34,019 nt of DNA, taken from Acidobacteriota bacterium. Lineage in GTDB: Bacteria > Acidobacteriota > UBA6911. The notes under the pieces were generated by a model that ran no database searches, had not been told where the DNA came from, and was given only the letters and a program-made list of their open reading frames with translations. Each line of letters opens with the position of its first letter. Position 1 is the stretch's first letter. Shown in pieces: positions 8,162 through 15,804 of the stretch. The stretch covers positions 1 to 34,019 of the forward strand of contig QHZE01000430.1 of the NCBI GenBank assembly GCA_003225335.1, in the 5' to 3' direction. The position numbers and the translations under genes are program-made.

Positions 8162-9118
8162 CTAAGACGGCAGTAACAACACCTTGAGGATTCCTTTCCG
8201 GGCCGCGAGCTCGAAAGCGCGAGGCGCCTGATCCAGCGGAAACCTTTCGGAAATCATTTCCGCCACGCGTATCTTTCCGCCGCGCAGCAAACGCAAGGCG
8301 GGCTCGAACCGGCCGCACCGCGACCCGACCAGTGTTATTTCGTTCACTACGACCGGCGCGGTATCGATTCCGACGGTTCCGTGAACGGTGGACTTCATGA
8401 TGAGCGTTCCTCGCGGCCGGACCATAGACACCGCCTGGCGCAGCCCCTCCGCCGAGCCGGTCGCCTCCACCGCCCAATCGTAGTCGGCTGCCGGCAATCG
8501 CCGGCGCACGCGCTCCGTGCGAATGCCCGCGGCCTCCGCTATCGCTAACTTTTCCGGGTGGCGTCCGAACAAATGCACGCCGGCTCCGTGGGCGTGAAGC
8601 GCCTGCGCGATCAGCAAACCGAGTTTCCCGTCGCCCAGGACCGCGACGGGGGCGCCCTGAGGGATGCGCGCCTGATCCAGGATCTCGCATGCTGCCGCCA
8701 GCGGCTCGGTGAAAACCGCACGCTCCGTGGGGATGGAGTCGGGAAGAACGTGCAGGTTTCGTTCCGGCAGCGTGAAGAACTCTTCGAACGCTCCGGGATG
8801 CCGGACAATTCCCAGCACCTTCCTGTGAGGACAGTGCCGCCCAAGCCCGCGGGCGCACCACGAGCACCGGCCGCAGTTGAGATTGATCTCACCTACGACG
8901 CGCTTTCCTATCAATCGGGGGTCGTCCGACTGCGCAACCTCGCCGACAAATTCGTGGCCCGGCGTACCGCGAAAGCCGTAATAGCCTCTCTGTAGTTCGA
9001 GGTCGGTGTTGCAAATTCCGCCGCACAGAAGCCGGATCAGGGCGAATCCAGGCGGCCGCCTCGGCCGAGGCCTCTTCCGTATCTCCACGCGCCCGTTTTC
9101 CAGATGCACCGCTATCAC
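8162..9118 (-). CDS. Zinc-dependent alcohol dehydrogenase of the MDR family
   Basis: A 318-residue medium-chain dehydrogenase/reductase. The N-terminal GroES-like domain carries the catalytic zinc ligands Cys36 (GGICNTD), His55 and Glu56 (TPGHEF). The structural zinc site is formed by Cys82, Cys85, Cys88 and Cys96 (NCGRCSWC...HC). The nucleotide-binding fold starts near VAVLGDGKLGLL with the glycine pattern at 162-167. It should oxidise an alcohol or polyol using NAD(P). The substrate cannot be told; the sequence is nearest in style to threonine/sorbitol dehydrogenase-like proteins. The start is a GTG at 9118, with an in-frame stop two codons upstream, so it cannot be longer. At 318 residues it is slightly shorter than the usual 340-350. 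Confidence 0.85.
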   Translation of the reverse strand: MIAVHLENGRVEIRKRPRPRRPPGFALIRLLCGGICNTDLELQRGYYGFRGTPGHEFVGEVAQSDDPRLIGKRVVGEINLNCGRCSWCARGLGRHCPHRKVLGIVRHPGAFEEFFTLPERNLHVLPDSIPTERAVFTEPLAAACEILDQARIPQGAPVAVLGDGKLGLLIAQALHAHGAGVHLFGRHPEKLAIAEAAGIRTERVRRRLPAADYDWAVEATGSAEGLRQAVSMVRPRGTLIMKSTVHGTVGIDTAPVVVNEITLVGSRCGRFEPALRLLRGGKIRVAEMISERFPLDQAPRAFELAARKGILKVLLLPS

Positions 9119-9145
9119 TTCGGTTCACCACTGCGAATGAAAACC

Positions 9146-9452
9146 GGGAGGGCACGACTTCAGTCGTGCCGCGAGAAAAGACGCACCTTCGAGAGGCTTT
9201 AGCCTCTGAGGGCTAGCTATAGCGAGCCACCTCATACCGCCCAGTCAGGCCACCACTTCAGTCGCGCCGACCGCTGAGGAGCGACGACCAACGCGTCCCG
9301 GCAGCGGCAGGGGCGCGGGGAGCTCCTGAAACCCCTGCCGGGGTGCGTATCGTTATGCCAATTCTATCCGGGGGTTCGCTTCGCTCACCCCCGGCTAAGC
9401 TCCTTTCGCCCCGCTGGGGCGGAATTCGGCACGACTGAAGCCGTGCCCTCCC
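9146..9452. repeat. 307-bp element of nested palindromes with 25-bp terminal inverted repeats
   Basis: The ends, GGGAGGGCACGACTTCAGTC (9146-9165) continuing to 9170 and its complement at 9428-9452, match at 24 of 25 positions, and each end is itself a hairpin (GGCACGACTTCAGTCGTGCC). Inside are GAGGCTTTAGCCTC, CCCCTGCCGGGG, CCGGGGGTTCG...CACCCCCGG and CGCCCCGCTGGGGCG. No reading frame looks coding. It fills the gap between the dehydrogenase and the sirtuin gene, which point away from each other. No clear target duplication is seen. Confidence 0.75.
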
Positions 9453-9523
9453 GCACTCACCAGTCCCCGAAAGGCGTATTTCGTAGTATACGAGACACGA
9501 ATACACTAAGAATCACAAAGGAT

Positions 9524-9529
9524 TATAAT
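9524..9529 (+). promoter_or_regulatory. Possible -10 box of the sirtuin gene
   Basis: A perfect TATAAT lies 18 bp before the ATG. No good -35 is visible 16-18 bp upstream, and the leader would be very short, so this is only a candidate. Confidence 0.3.
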
Positions 9530-9546
9530 CTTGGCAGGAAAGAACG

Positions 9547-10290
9547 ATGATAGACAAGATTGCAGGTTACCTCTCGCAGTCCAACAAAGCCGTTGCGTTC
9601 ACCGGAGCGGGGATCAGCACAGAGAGCGGGATTCCGGATTTCCGCAGCCCGGGCGGTGTCTGGAGCCGGTACCAGCCCGTCCTCTTTCAGGACTTTCTCA
9701 CAAACGGAGACGCGCGCCGCCAGTACTGGCAGATGAAAAAGGAGGCCTACCGCGAGCTTAAGGGCGCAAAGCCCAACGCCGGACACCGCGCCCTGGCCGC
9801 CCTGGAAGCCGCAGGCAAGCTGGTTGCGGTCATTACGCAGAACATCGACGGCCTCCACCAGGACGCAGGCAGCAAGCGCGTGCTCGAGCTGCACGGGACT
9901 AGCCGATACTGCATTTGCCTGAAATGCGACGCGCGTTACGACCCGGACCTGGTCCAGGAGCGGCTGGAAAGCGGCGTCGAGGTCCCGCTGTGCGACAAGT
10001 GCGGAGGTCTTCTGAAATCGGCCACGATCTCTTTCGGGCAGCAGCTCCCGCAGGACGTCCTCTCCGAGGCTCTTGATCTCTGCCTTCAGACGGACCTGAT
10101 TCTCGCCATAGGCTCGTCCCTGGTGGTCGAGCCCGCGGCATCCCTGCCCTTGCAAGCCAAGCAGAACGGCGGGCGTCTCGTCATCATCAACAAGACCGAG
10201 ACCCCGCTCGACGATCTCGCGGACGTCATAGTTCGCGAACCCATCGGCGAGACCCTCACCCGCGTCGTCCACGACCTCGGCCTCCATTGA
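9547..10290 (+). CDS. cobB: Sir2 family NAD-dependent protein deacylase (CobB type)
   Basis: A 247-residue sirtuin that removes acyl groups from protein lysines, using NAD and releasing nicotinamide and O-acyl-ADP-ribose. The NAD-binding GAGIS is at 20-24 followed by SGIPDFRSPGG. TQNIDGLH is at 98-104, the catalytic His116 lies in ELHG, and GSSL follows later. The zinc module has Cys124, Cys127, Cys149 and Cys152 (CLKC, CDKC). The full domain is present and the length is normal for a bacterial CobB-like enzyme. AGGAAAG lies about 6 nt before the ATG. The stop codon TGA is the first three bases of a GCGGATT repeat tract. The gene stands alone, so its protein targets cannot be inferred. Confidence 0.95.
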   Translation: MIDKIAGYLSQSNKAVAFTGAGISTESGIPDFRSPGGVWSRYQPVLFQDFLTNGDARRQYWQMKKEAYRELKGAKPNAGHRALAALEAAGKLVAVITQNIDGLHQDAGSKRVLELHGTSRYCICLKCDARYDPDLVQERLESGVEVPLCDKCGGLLKSATISFGQQLPQDVLSEALDLCLQTDLILAIGSSLVVEPAASLPLQAKQNGGRLVIINKTETPLDDLADVIVREPIGETLTRVVHDLGLH

Positions 10291-10340
10291 TTTCGGATTG
10301 CGGAATGCGGATTGCGGATTAGATTGAGAAATCCGCAATT
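10288..10340. repeat. GCGGATT tandem tract fused to the sirtuin stop codon
   Basis: TGATTTCGGATTGCGGAATG, with further GCGGATTGCGGATT, ends in the complementary AAATCCGCAATT. The TGA at its start is the sirtuin stop. The same TGATTTCGGATTGCGGA string also carries the stop of the homogentisate dioxygenase gene on the other strand. Confidence 0.8.
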
Positions 10341-10342
10341 GG

Positions 10343-10969
10343 TCAATGCTTTAGTTCGCCGGTTTTTGGCCGGACCAGATCGAAGCGGTCGGCTGTGCGC
10401 GTGTAGCTGGGGCCTCCCATACGGCCGATGGCCCTGAGCTTGTCCGGATCGATTTTGAAATCATCGAACAACGAGTCATCAATGTGGAAGCGCAGGATTT
10501 CTCCGATCACGATGCTTCCTCCCAGCGGCAGCGCGCTGACCTCCACGATCTCGAGCAGCTTGGATTCCATGTTGACGCGGGATTCCTTGACGCGCGGCGG
10601 CTTCACCAGGTCGCTCGGGACCGGAGTCAGTCCCGACTTCTCGAACTCATCGACCTCTGGAGGAAATTCCGCCGAGCAGATGTTCATCCGCTCGGCAATA
10701 TCCTCGGACACCACATTCACCACAAATTCCCCGGTCGCCTCAATGTTGCGGATCGTATCCTTTCTGGCCCCGTCGCTGAGCCGGACCATGGGGCAGAACA
10801 GTATCGTCGGAGGATTGGCGCTCACGCCGGTGAAGAAGCTGAAGGGCGCAAGATTGCGGATCCCGTCGAGGTTCACGGTGGAGACAAACGCGATGGGACG
10901 GGGGACAATGACCCCGATCATCAGCTTATAAACATTCCTGTAATCCTGCTCCCTAGGGTCAATAATCAT
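10343..10969 (-). CDS. Flavin reductase-like FMN-binding split-barrel protein
   Basis: A 208-residue protein with the flavin reductase-like fold: RPIAFVSTVNLDG near the start, then NLAPFSFFTGVSANPPTILF, the FMN-contacting region. Such proteins reduce FMN/FAD with NAD(P)H to feed an oxygenase, or act as FMN-dependent oxidoreductases. The family C-terminal part (GEILRFHIDD, later GGPSYTR) is intact. The ATG at 10969 (MIIDPREQDY) is chosen because the 32 codons upstream in frame are repeat DNA. There is no ribosome site: the bases before the ATG are the CCGCAATCC repeat itself. It is last in the cluster after the homogentisate dioxygenase gene, 59 bp downstream, and may supply reduced flavin to a partner not in this window. 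Confidence 0.85.
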   Translation of the reverse strand: MIIDPREQDYRNVYKLMIGVIVPRPIAFVSTVNLDGIRNLAPFSFFTGVSANPPTILFCPMVRLSDGARKDTIRNIEATGEFVVNVVSEDIAERMNICSAEFPPEVDEFEKSGLTPVPSDLVKPPRVKESRVNMESKLLEIVEVSALPLGGSIVIGEILRFHIDDSLFDDFKIDPDKLRAIGRMGGPSYTRTADRFDLVRPKTGELKH

Positions 10970-11031
10970 TGCGGATTGGCGATTGCGGATTGGCGAAACT
11001 CGCTGGAGTTCAAATCCGCAATCCGAAATCA
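10966..11031. repeat. GCGGATT tandem tract spanning a start and a stop codon
   Basis: ATTGCGGATTGGCGATTGCG, a middle part containing GGAGTTCAAATCCGC, and AATCCGAAATC fill the whole gap between two genes of the tyrosine cluster. One end contains the start of the flavin reductase-like gene, the other overlaps the TGA stop of the homogentisate dioxygenase gene (11029-11031). Confidence 0.8.
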
Positions 11032-12129
11032 AACCTCCATCCAGCTCATCCAGTATTCCTTCCACTCGACGTTCTCCCCGGCAGGAAGCACGTGGACCCG
11101 ATTGTGGGCGTCCATCATCACGGCGTATTCATCCGTGTGCGTCTTCTTGGCCTGGTTGGCGAGAGCTCTCGGATGCGGGCCGTGATGGAGACCGCTCGGG
11201 TGAAGCGTTGCCATGCCCGAAGCGATGTTGTCTTTACTGAAGAAATCCCCATCATGATAGAAGATGAATTCATCGTAGTCCGTATTGCGATGAAAGAAAG
11301 GAACCCGCTGCGCTTTCGGGTCCTGCTCCAGCGGCCGCGGGACGAAGCTGCAGATCACGGCTTCGCGCGTAACGAAAGTGGTGTGGGCGCTGGGAGGAAG
11401 ATGCGCCCGGTGACTCATGACGGGGCATATGTCTCGAATATTGAGCTTCCACACCGTCAGGTCTCCCTTCCAGCCGATGACATCCATGGAATTGAAAGGG
11501 TACACGAGTGAAGAAAACTCGTCGTCTGCTTTGATGCGCACTTCCCACGCGCGATTGTCATTCAGGATCGGGGCCGGTTCGGGCGTGGCGATCAGCGCCG
11601 GGTCGTAGAGCGCGTGTTGCCCCAGAGGGCCTCTTTGCGGCTGGTCGAACTCGTTGCTCGATTCGAAGATGAGAAAGAAGTTGTCCTTACCTTCAGGCAC
11701 CACTCTGTAGGTGACGGCGCGCGGGATCACGATGTAGTCCCCTTTTTCGTAGCGAAGCGGTCCGAAGTCGGTCTCGATAGCGCCGCTGCCTCGATGGACG
11801 AACAGGAGCTCGTCTCCGTCCGCATTGCGGAAATAGAAGGGCATCGGCTCCGAACGGCGCGAGACGGAGATTTTGACGTTCTTGTTGCCGAGAAACGCAA
11901 TGGGGGCCCCCGCCGGATCACTCTGGTCCGTCGGCTGGAGCTTGTTGCAGTCAAAGCAGTGCGGCCTGAGCTTCCCCTCGATGCGGATCCAGCCGGTGGG
12001 TGGATGCGTGTGGTACAAATGCGACACTTTGCCGTAAAAGCCCTTCCGCCCGTGCTCCTCTTCGTAGGTCCCCTCGGGCAGTCCGACATGCGCCTGAGAT
12101 GTGATCTTCCCTTTCTTCAGCGGATACAT
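11029..12129 (-). CDS. hmgA: Homogentisate 1,2-dioxygenase family protein
   Basis: A 366-residue cupin-fold non-heme iron dioxygenase that opens the ring of homogentisate to maleylacetoacetate in tyrosine breakdown. The early part has the family pattern GKVSHLYHTHPPTGW. The likely iron site in the second cupin is His280 and Glu287 (FFHRNTDYDEF) with His316 (LHHGPHP), which fits the His/Glu/His set of the human enzyme, though the first spacing is one residue longer. It is shorter than the eukaryotic protein (about 445), as in many bacterial forms. The ATG at 12129 (MYPLKKGKI) has GGAGGAAG 5-6 nt upstream; the 78 codons further upstream in frame are repeat DNA. It lies between the fumarylacetoacetase and flavin reductase-like genes on the same strand. 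Confidence 0.85.
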   Translation of the reverse strand: MYPLKKGKITSQAHVGLPEGTYEEEHGRKGFYGKVSHLYHTHPPTGWIRIEGKLRPHCFDCNKLQPTDQSDPAGAPIAFLGNKNVKISVSRRSEPMPFYFRNADGDELLFVHRGSGAIETDFGPLRYEKGDYIVIPRAVTYRVVPEGKDNFFLIFESSNEFDQPQRGPLGQHALYDPALIATPEPAPILNDNRAWEVRIKADDEFSSLVYPFNSMDVIGWKGDLTVWKLNIRDICPVMSHRAHLPPSAHTTFVTREAVICSFVPRPLEQDPKAQRVPFFHRNTDYDEFIFYHDGDFFSKDNIASGMATLHPSGLHHGPHPRALANQAKKTHTDEYAVMMDAHNRVHVLPAGENVEWKEYWMSWMEV

Positions 12130-12160
12130 TCCACTTCCTCCGTGCAACCAACGCAATAGA

Positions 12161-12253
12161 GTTCCAGAAATTCTTCGCGACCCTTTGCGCTCTTCGCGCC
12201 TTCGCGGTGAATTCCGGCTCAGTTTCACCGCGAAGACGCTAAGTTCGCAAAGG
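12161..12253. repeat. GTTCCAGAAATTCTTCGCG / CACCGCGAAGACGC inverted repeat
   Basis: CTTCGCGCCTTCGCGGTGAA and TTTCACCGCGAAGACGCTAA form the two arms around a short spacer. It fills the gap between the fumarylacetoacetase and homogentisate dioxygenase genes. A second copy at 13356-13467 starts with the same GTTCCAGAAATTCTT but carries 21 extra bases (13371-13391) that end in a second ATTCTT. Confidence 0.75.
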
Positions 12254-12260
12254 TGGTAGT

Positions 12261-13253
12261 TTAAAGCTTCTTGACGACACGATTGCGCAGGACCCCGATC
12301 TTCTCTATCTCGAGCTCCATCACGTCTCCCGGCTGCACCCAGCGATCCAATTCGAGACCGCAACCGGACCCCACAGTGCCGGAGCCTATCAGATCTCCCG
12401 CATGGACCGCATCATCCAGCGAAAGAAACTCGATCATCTGCTCGAACTTCCAGTAAAGAGAACCGGAATTCCCTTCCGACCACAGCTCGCCGTTAACGCG
12501 GGCCGTCATCTTCAAATTGTAGGGATCGCCCAGCTCTTCCGGAGTCACCAGGACCGGGCCGATGGCCGTACACCAGTCTTTTCCCTTCGCCGGGCCGAGA
12601 CGCACCTTCATTTCGCGCCGCTGGACGTCACGGGCGCTGAAATCGTTCATTACGGTAAAGCCTGCAATGTAGTCGCGGGCCTGCTCCGCCTTGATGTTAC
12701 GCCCCTCTTTGCCGATCACAGCCGCGAGCTCCAGCTCATAATCGAATTTCTCTGTGAAGGAGGGCCAGAGCACGTCCTGATCAGTGCCGATGATGTTCTG
12801 GTGCGCGCCTTTGTAATAGACAGGCATCTCGTACCATTCCCGCGGCATGGGCTCGGCGCGTTTTTCGAACCCTTTCTTAACATGCTCCTCGAAGGCGTAA
12901 AAATCGCGCAAGGAGGCGGGATTGGGAAGGGGGGCGAGCAGCCTGACGTTTCCCTCGGGGTACACCAGCGTTTCGCCCTTTGTCCCGATCTCCGGCGTGT
13001 CAGGCTTAGGATCTTTGCGGAGCGAATCGAGAGCTTCCGCCGCAGCCTCCATCGCTGTCTTCCCCCCGCGCAAGAAGTCGAGCATGTTGTCCGGCACGAG
13101 CACATCGGCAAGCTCGCAGGGCCGGGTTTCACCTTTGCGGAACAGAAGGCGGGCACACGCAAAGTTCAGGTCTGTGATTCCTTGCTCCGTCACCGCCCCA
13201 AGCCGGCAGCGCCGGCCAACAGGCGTCTGCACTTCAAAAGTACAAAGCTTCAT
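12261..13253 (-). CDS. fahA: Fumarylacetoacetase
   Basis: A 330-residue fumarylacetoacetate hydrolase family protein, predicted to split fumarylacetoacetate into fumarate and acetoacetate, the last step of tyrosine breakdown. The residues known from mouse FAH are all present with the right spacing: Asp117 and His124 (DFYAFEEHV), Glu173 and Glu175 (DYELELAAVIG), and Asp204 (MNDFSARD). This supports true fumarylacetoacetase activity rather than a general family member. The ATG at 13253 (MKLCTFEVQTP) is chosen as the family start; 18 upstream codons are not conserved-looking. A short GCGGATT repeat sits between a possible GAGGA ribosome site and the ATG, making that spacing too long. Between hppD and hmgA on the same strand. 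No maleylacetoacetate isomerase gene is in the window. Confidence 0.88.
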   Translation of the reverse strand: MKLCTFEVQTPVGRRCRLGAVTEQGITDLNFACARLLFRKGETRPCELADVLVPDNMLDFLRGGKTAMEAAAEALDSLRKDPKPDTPEIGTKGETLVYPEGNVRLLAPLPNPASLRDFYAFEEHVKKGFEKRAEPMPREWYEMPVYYKGAHQNIIGTDQDVLWPSFTEKFDYELELAAVIGKEGRNIKAEQARDYIAGFTVMNDFSARDVQRREMKVRLGPAKGKDWCTAIGPVLVTPEELGDPYNLKMTARVNGELWSEGNSGSLYWKFEQMIEFLSLDDAVHAGDLIGSGTVGSGCGLELDRWVQPGDVMELEIEKIGVLRNRVVKKL

Positions 13254-13254
13254 T

Positions 13255-13275
13255 GCTATTGCGGATTTCGGATCC
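13255..13275. repeat. Short GCGGATT repeat just before the fumarylacetoacetase start
   Basis: GCTATTGCGGATTTCGGATC lies 2 bp before the ATG of fahA (reading leftward). It pushes the nearest purine-rich ribosome-like site (GAGGA) to about 20 nt from the start. Confidence 0.6.
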
Positions 13276-13355
13276 TCGCATAATATGCAGCAAACAGCAT
13301 GTGCCACGAATTATACGAATTGAACAAAGCCTGACCCGAGGGAATTCGTGATACA

Positions 13356-13467
13356 GTTCCAGAAATTCTTGCCTTTTTCAGCAAAATTCTTCGCGACCCT
13401 TTGCGCTCTTCGCGTCTTCGCGGTTAACTCGGGCGCAGTTTCACCGCGAAGGCGCTAAGGGACGCGC
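13356..13467. repeat. GCGAAGAC inverted repeat, second copy, followed by GGTTGCGGC and CGTGTAATTCG fragments
   Basis: This copy matches the one at 12161 but has a 21-bp insertion after GTTCCAGAAATTCTT. It is followed by TTGGTTGCGGCTGGGCTGC (about 13475) and by TTTCGTGTAATTCGTGG (about 13503), so this gap of 301 bp is repeats from end to end. No gene is seen. Confidence 0.75.
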
Positions 13468-13519
13468 AGGGTTTATTGGTTGCGGCTGGGCTGCTCAGTG
13501 TAATTTCGTGTAATTCGTG

Positions 13520-13554
13520 GCAATCCGAAATCCGCAATCGGCAATCCGCAATTG
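13520..13554. repeat. GCGGATT tract ending at the hppD stop codon
   Basis: GCAATCCGAAATCCGCAATC followed by GGCAATCCGCAATTG ends at 13554, directly beside the hppD stop codon (13555-13557). Confidence 0.8.
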
Positions 13555-14682
13555 TCACAGGTTGCCGCGGCGCGCTTGTTCGCGCTCGATGGCTTCAAAC
13601 AGGGCCTTGAAATTCCCCTTGCCGAAGCTCCTGCTCCCCTTGCGCTGGATGACCTCGAAGAAGAGTGTCGGGCGGTCCTCCACTGGCCTGGTAAAGATCT
13701 GGAGCATGTAGCCTTCGTCGTCTCGATCGACCAGGACGCCCAGTTCGGCGAGCCGCTTCAGCGGCTCCCCGATCGTTCCGATACGCTGCGCCAGGTCCTC
13801 GTAATATGTCTGCGGCACACGGAGGAACTCGACCCCCTGCGCGTGCATCTTTGTTACGGCGTCAATGATGTTGCCCGTGGCCAGCGCAATATGCTGCACG
13901 CCGGGCCCCCGGTAGTAATCCAGGTATTCCTCGATCTGCGACCTGGCGCGCCCGCGGGCAGGTTCGTTGATGGGAAACTTGATCCGCTCGTTGCGGTTGG
14001 CCATGACTTTGGACATGAGCGCGGAGTATTCCGTGCTGATGTCCGTGTCGTCGAAGTGCTGGTAAACGCGAAAGCCCAGGACCTGTTCGTAAAACCGGAC
14101 CCAAGAGTTCATCTCGCCCCAGCCGACATTACCCACGACGTGGTCGATGTGACTGAGTCCGGCCGGCCTGGACACGATGTCCGGCGACTCTAAAGGGGCG
14201 TAGCCCGGCATGAAAACGCCCCGGTAGTTCTTGCGCTCTACAAACGTATGGATGGTATCGCCGTAGGTCGCGATGGCCGACACGCGCACCTCGCCCTGTT
14301 CGTCCTTCAGAACTGTGGGCTCCGTCACACCCCTGCCGCCGCGCCGAGTCGCCTCCCGGTACGCAAGCTCGGCATCATCGACCGTGAGAGCGATGTCGCG
14401 CACGCCATCACCGTGGAGCTTGACATGCTCGGCAATCGGATGGTCGGGAAGGAGCGGGGTAGTCAGGACGAACCGGATCTTTCCCTGCTCCAGGACAAAC
14501 GACGCCCGGTCGCGCGTCCCGGTCTCCGGTCCCGCATATGCAACCAGCTTCATGCCGAATGCCGCGCGGTAGTAATAAGCGGCCTGCCTGGCATTGCCCG
14601 CGTAGAATTCGACGTGGTCCGTCCCGATTAACGGAAGGAAGTCCGTCTGAACCGCGCCGGCGTCTTCTGCAATCTCCGGCAT
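13555..14682 (-). CDS. hppD: 4-hydroxyphenylpyruvate dioxygenase
   Basis: A 375-residue Fe(II) dioxygenase of the vicinal oxygen chelate fold that turns 4-hydroxyphenylpyruvate into homogentisate. The iron ligands are His181 (SHIDHVVGNV), His264 (GVQHIALAT) and Glu343 (LFFEVIQR), the standard two-His/one-Glu set at normal spacing. The sequences NERIKFPINEPA and GSRSFGKGNFKALFEAIE near the end are typical of the family and close the active site. The ATG at 14682 follows GGAGGAG by 4 nt and is preferred over a GTG nine codons upstream. It is the first gene of the leftward tyrosine cluster hppD-fahA-hmgA. The intervening gaps are filled by repeats, so co-transcription is inferred from order and strand only. 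Confidence 0.95.
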   Translation of the reverse strand: MPEIAEDAGAVQTDFLPLIGTDHVEFYAGNARQAAYYYRAAFGMKLVAYAGPETGTRDRASFVLEQGKIRFVLTTPLLPDHPIAEHVKLHGDGVRDIALTVDDAELAYREATRRGGRGVTEPTVLKDEQGEVRVSAIATYGDTIHTFVERKNYRGVFMPGYAPLESPDIVSRPAGLSHIDHVVGNVGWGEMNSWVRFYEQVLGFRVYQHFDDTDISTEYSALMSKVMANRNERIKFPINEPARGRARSQIEEYLDYYRGPGVQHIALATGNIIDAVTKMHAQGVEFLRVPQTYYEDLAQRIGTIGEPLKRLAELGVLVDRDDEGYMLQIFTRPVEDRPTLFFEVIQRKGSRSFGKGNFKALFEAIEREQARRGNL

Positions 14683-14747
14683 AGCTCCTCCGATCACGAA
14701 TTCTAGCACACGCGGAACGCGCCCATTCGCGCCATTAACCGCACTTG

Positions 14748-14819
14748 ATTCCTCGAATTCCTTGGATTCCTAGGATTCCCAGGGTCATGCGTAAAGGGAA
14801 TCCAAGGAATCCGAGGAAT
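14748..14819. repeat. Inverted repeat of GGAATCC units between phyH and hppD
   Basis: Two 23-bp arms (14748-14770, starting ATTCCTCGAATTCC, and 14797-14819) match at 22 of 23 positions around a 26-bp loop. It overlaps the first base of the PhyH stop codon (14819-14821). It could act as a 3' hairpin for that leftward gene, but no T-run follows, so I do not call a terminator. Confidence 0.75.
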
Positions 14820-15751
14820 TAAGAACTACGGGACTCTTCAGGGGAGCGGGAAATTCCTTGCGGGGAAGCGGCGAGGCGGTCCAGATCCAGGGCGATGGGG
14901 AAATAGTCCCCTTCGATGAGGGCGCCTTCCGCAATCAGCGGAACTCCCTTCAGGAGTGGCCTCGATCCGTCGACGCAGCGCGTCTCCGGGCCCATGTAGT
15001 TAAGGACGACCGCGCGGCGCGGCCGGTCTGAGTTATTGCCGTAGGAACCATGGACTGTGTGCGAGTGATGGAACGAGGCCTCGCCGGGCTTTCCCGGCAC
15101 CGGCACAGGTTTGAACATCGGTTTCAGATGCTCGGGCAGATGGTCCATGACCGCGTCCAGGCTCCCGCCAAAGGGAACCTTGGGCAGCAGGCCCCACCGG
15201 TGGCTTCCCGGGACGTAATGTAAACAACCGTTCTCGAGGGACGCGTCGTCGAGCAGAATGTTTATCGTGATGTGGTTCGGTGGCGCCGCTCGGGTCCAGT
15301 AGGAGTAATCCTGATGCCACGGAACGACGCCGCGGTGGCGCGGCGGTTTGTAGAAGACCTGGTCGTGCCAGAAACGCACGCGCCGCACACCCAGCAACTG
15401 GCTGATCGGCGCCGTCACCTGGGGCGAGAAGATGATGTCGTGAAACCAGGGATCCACCAGCCAGGCGCCCAGGAAATGAAACACCACGTCGTGCGGCCGC
15501 TCGAGGTAAGCGGCCTCGACTTCGTAGAGCCGATCCATGTGCTCGTGCAGGCCTCTGCGGATCAATTCCAGGCGGCGTGAAAGCTCCGCGATCTGCGCCG
15601 GCTCCAGGATCCTGACTCCGGCGAGAAAACCGTTTTCGTGATACCTGGCGACCTGCTCCGGCGTCAGCTCGTAACGCTTCACGTCATCCGCAGAGCTCGC
15701 TCGCGGAAAGCCGTCTTGGATATAGCCGTGAACTCTTTGAAATTCCGCCAC
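14819..15751 (-). CDS. Phytanoyl-CoA dioxygenase (PhyH) family protein
   Basis: A 310-residue Fe(II)/2-oxoglutarate dioxygenase of the PhyH family. The iron-binding HxD is His146/Asp148 (WHQDYSYW), the distal His is His234 (HTVHGS), and the 2-oxoglutarate-binding Arg lies in DRPRRA (245-246). YVPGSHRWG at about 179-187 is also typical of the family. Members hydroxylate varied small molecules in bacteria, and the substrate cannot be told here. The start is a GTG at 15751 (MAEFQRVHGYIQDG). The stop codon overlaps an inverted repeat. It lies upstream of hppD on the same strand but is separated by the hairpin and a 137-bp gap, so it need not belong to the tyrosine cluster. Confidence 0.88.
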   Translation of the reverse strand: MAEFQRVHGYIQDGFPRASSADDVKRYELTPEQVARYHENGFLAGVRILEPAQIAELSRRLELIRRGLHEHMDRLYEVEAAYLERPHDVVFHFLGAWLVDPWFHDIIFSPQVTAPISQLLGVRRVRFWHDQVFYKPPRHRGVVPWHQDYSYWTRAAPPNHITINILLDDASLENGCLHYVPGSHRWGLLPKVPFGGSLDAVMDHLPEHLKPMFKPVPVPGKPGEASFHHSHTVHGSYGNNSDRPRRAVVLNYMGPETRCVDGSRPLLKGVPLIAEGALIEGDYFPIALDLDRLAASPQGISRSPEESRSS

Positions 15752-15804
15752 GCCGCAATTCTACCGCACGGGTCTGAGCCTGAAAATCCAATTTCCTCTT
15801 GTTT

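Noticed and set aside
10484..11185. A 233-codon plus-strand frame over the flavin reductase-like gene
   Set aside because: Antisense to a gene with a clear family pattern and without any domain of its own.
14748..14819. Rho-independent terminator of the PhyH gene
   Set aside because: The hairpin is strong, but no run of T follows it in the direction of transcription and the stop codon overlaps the stem.
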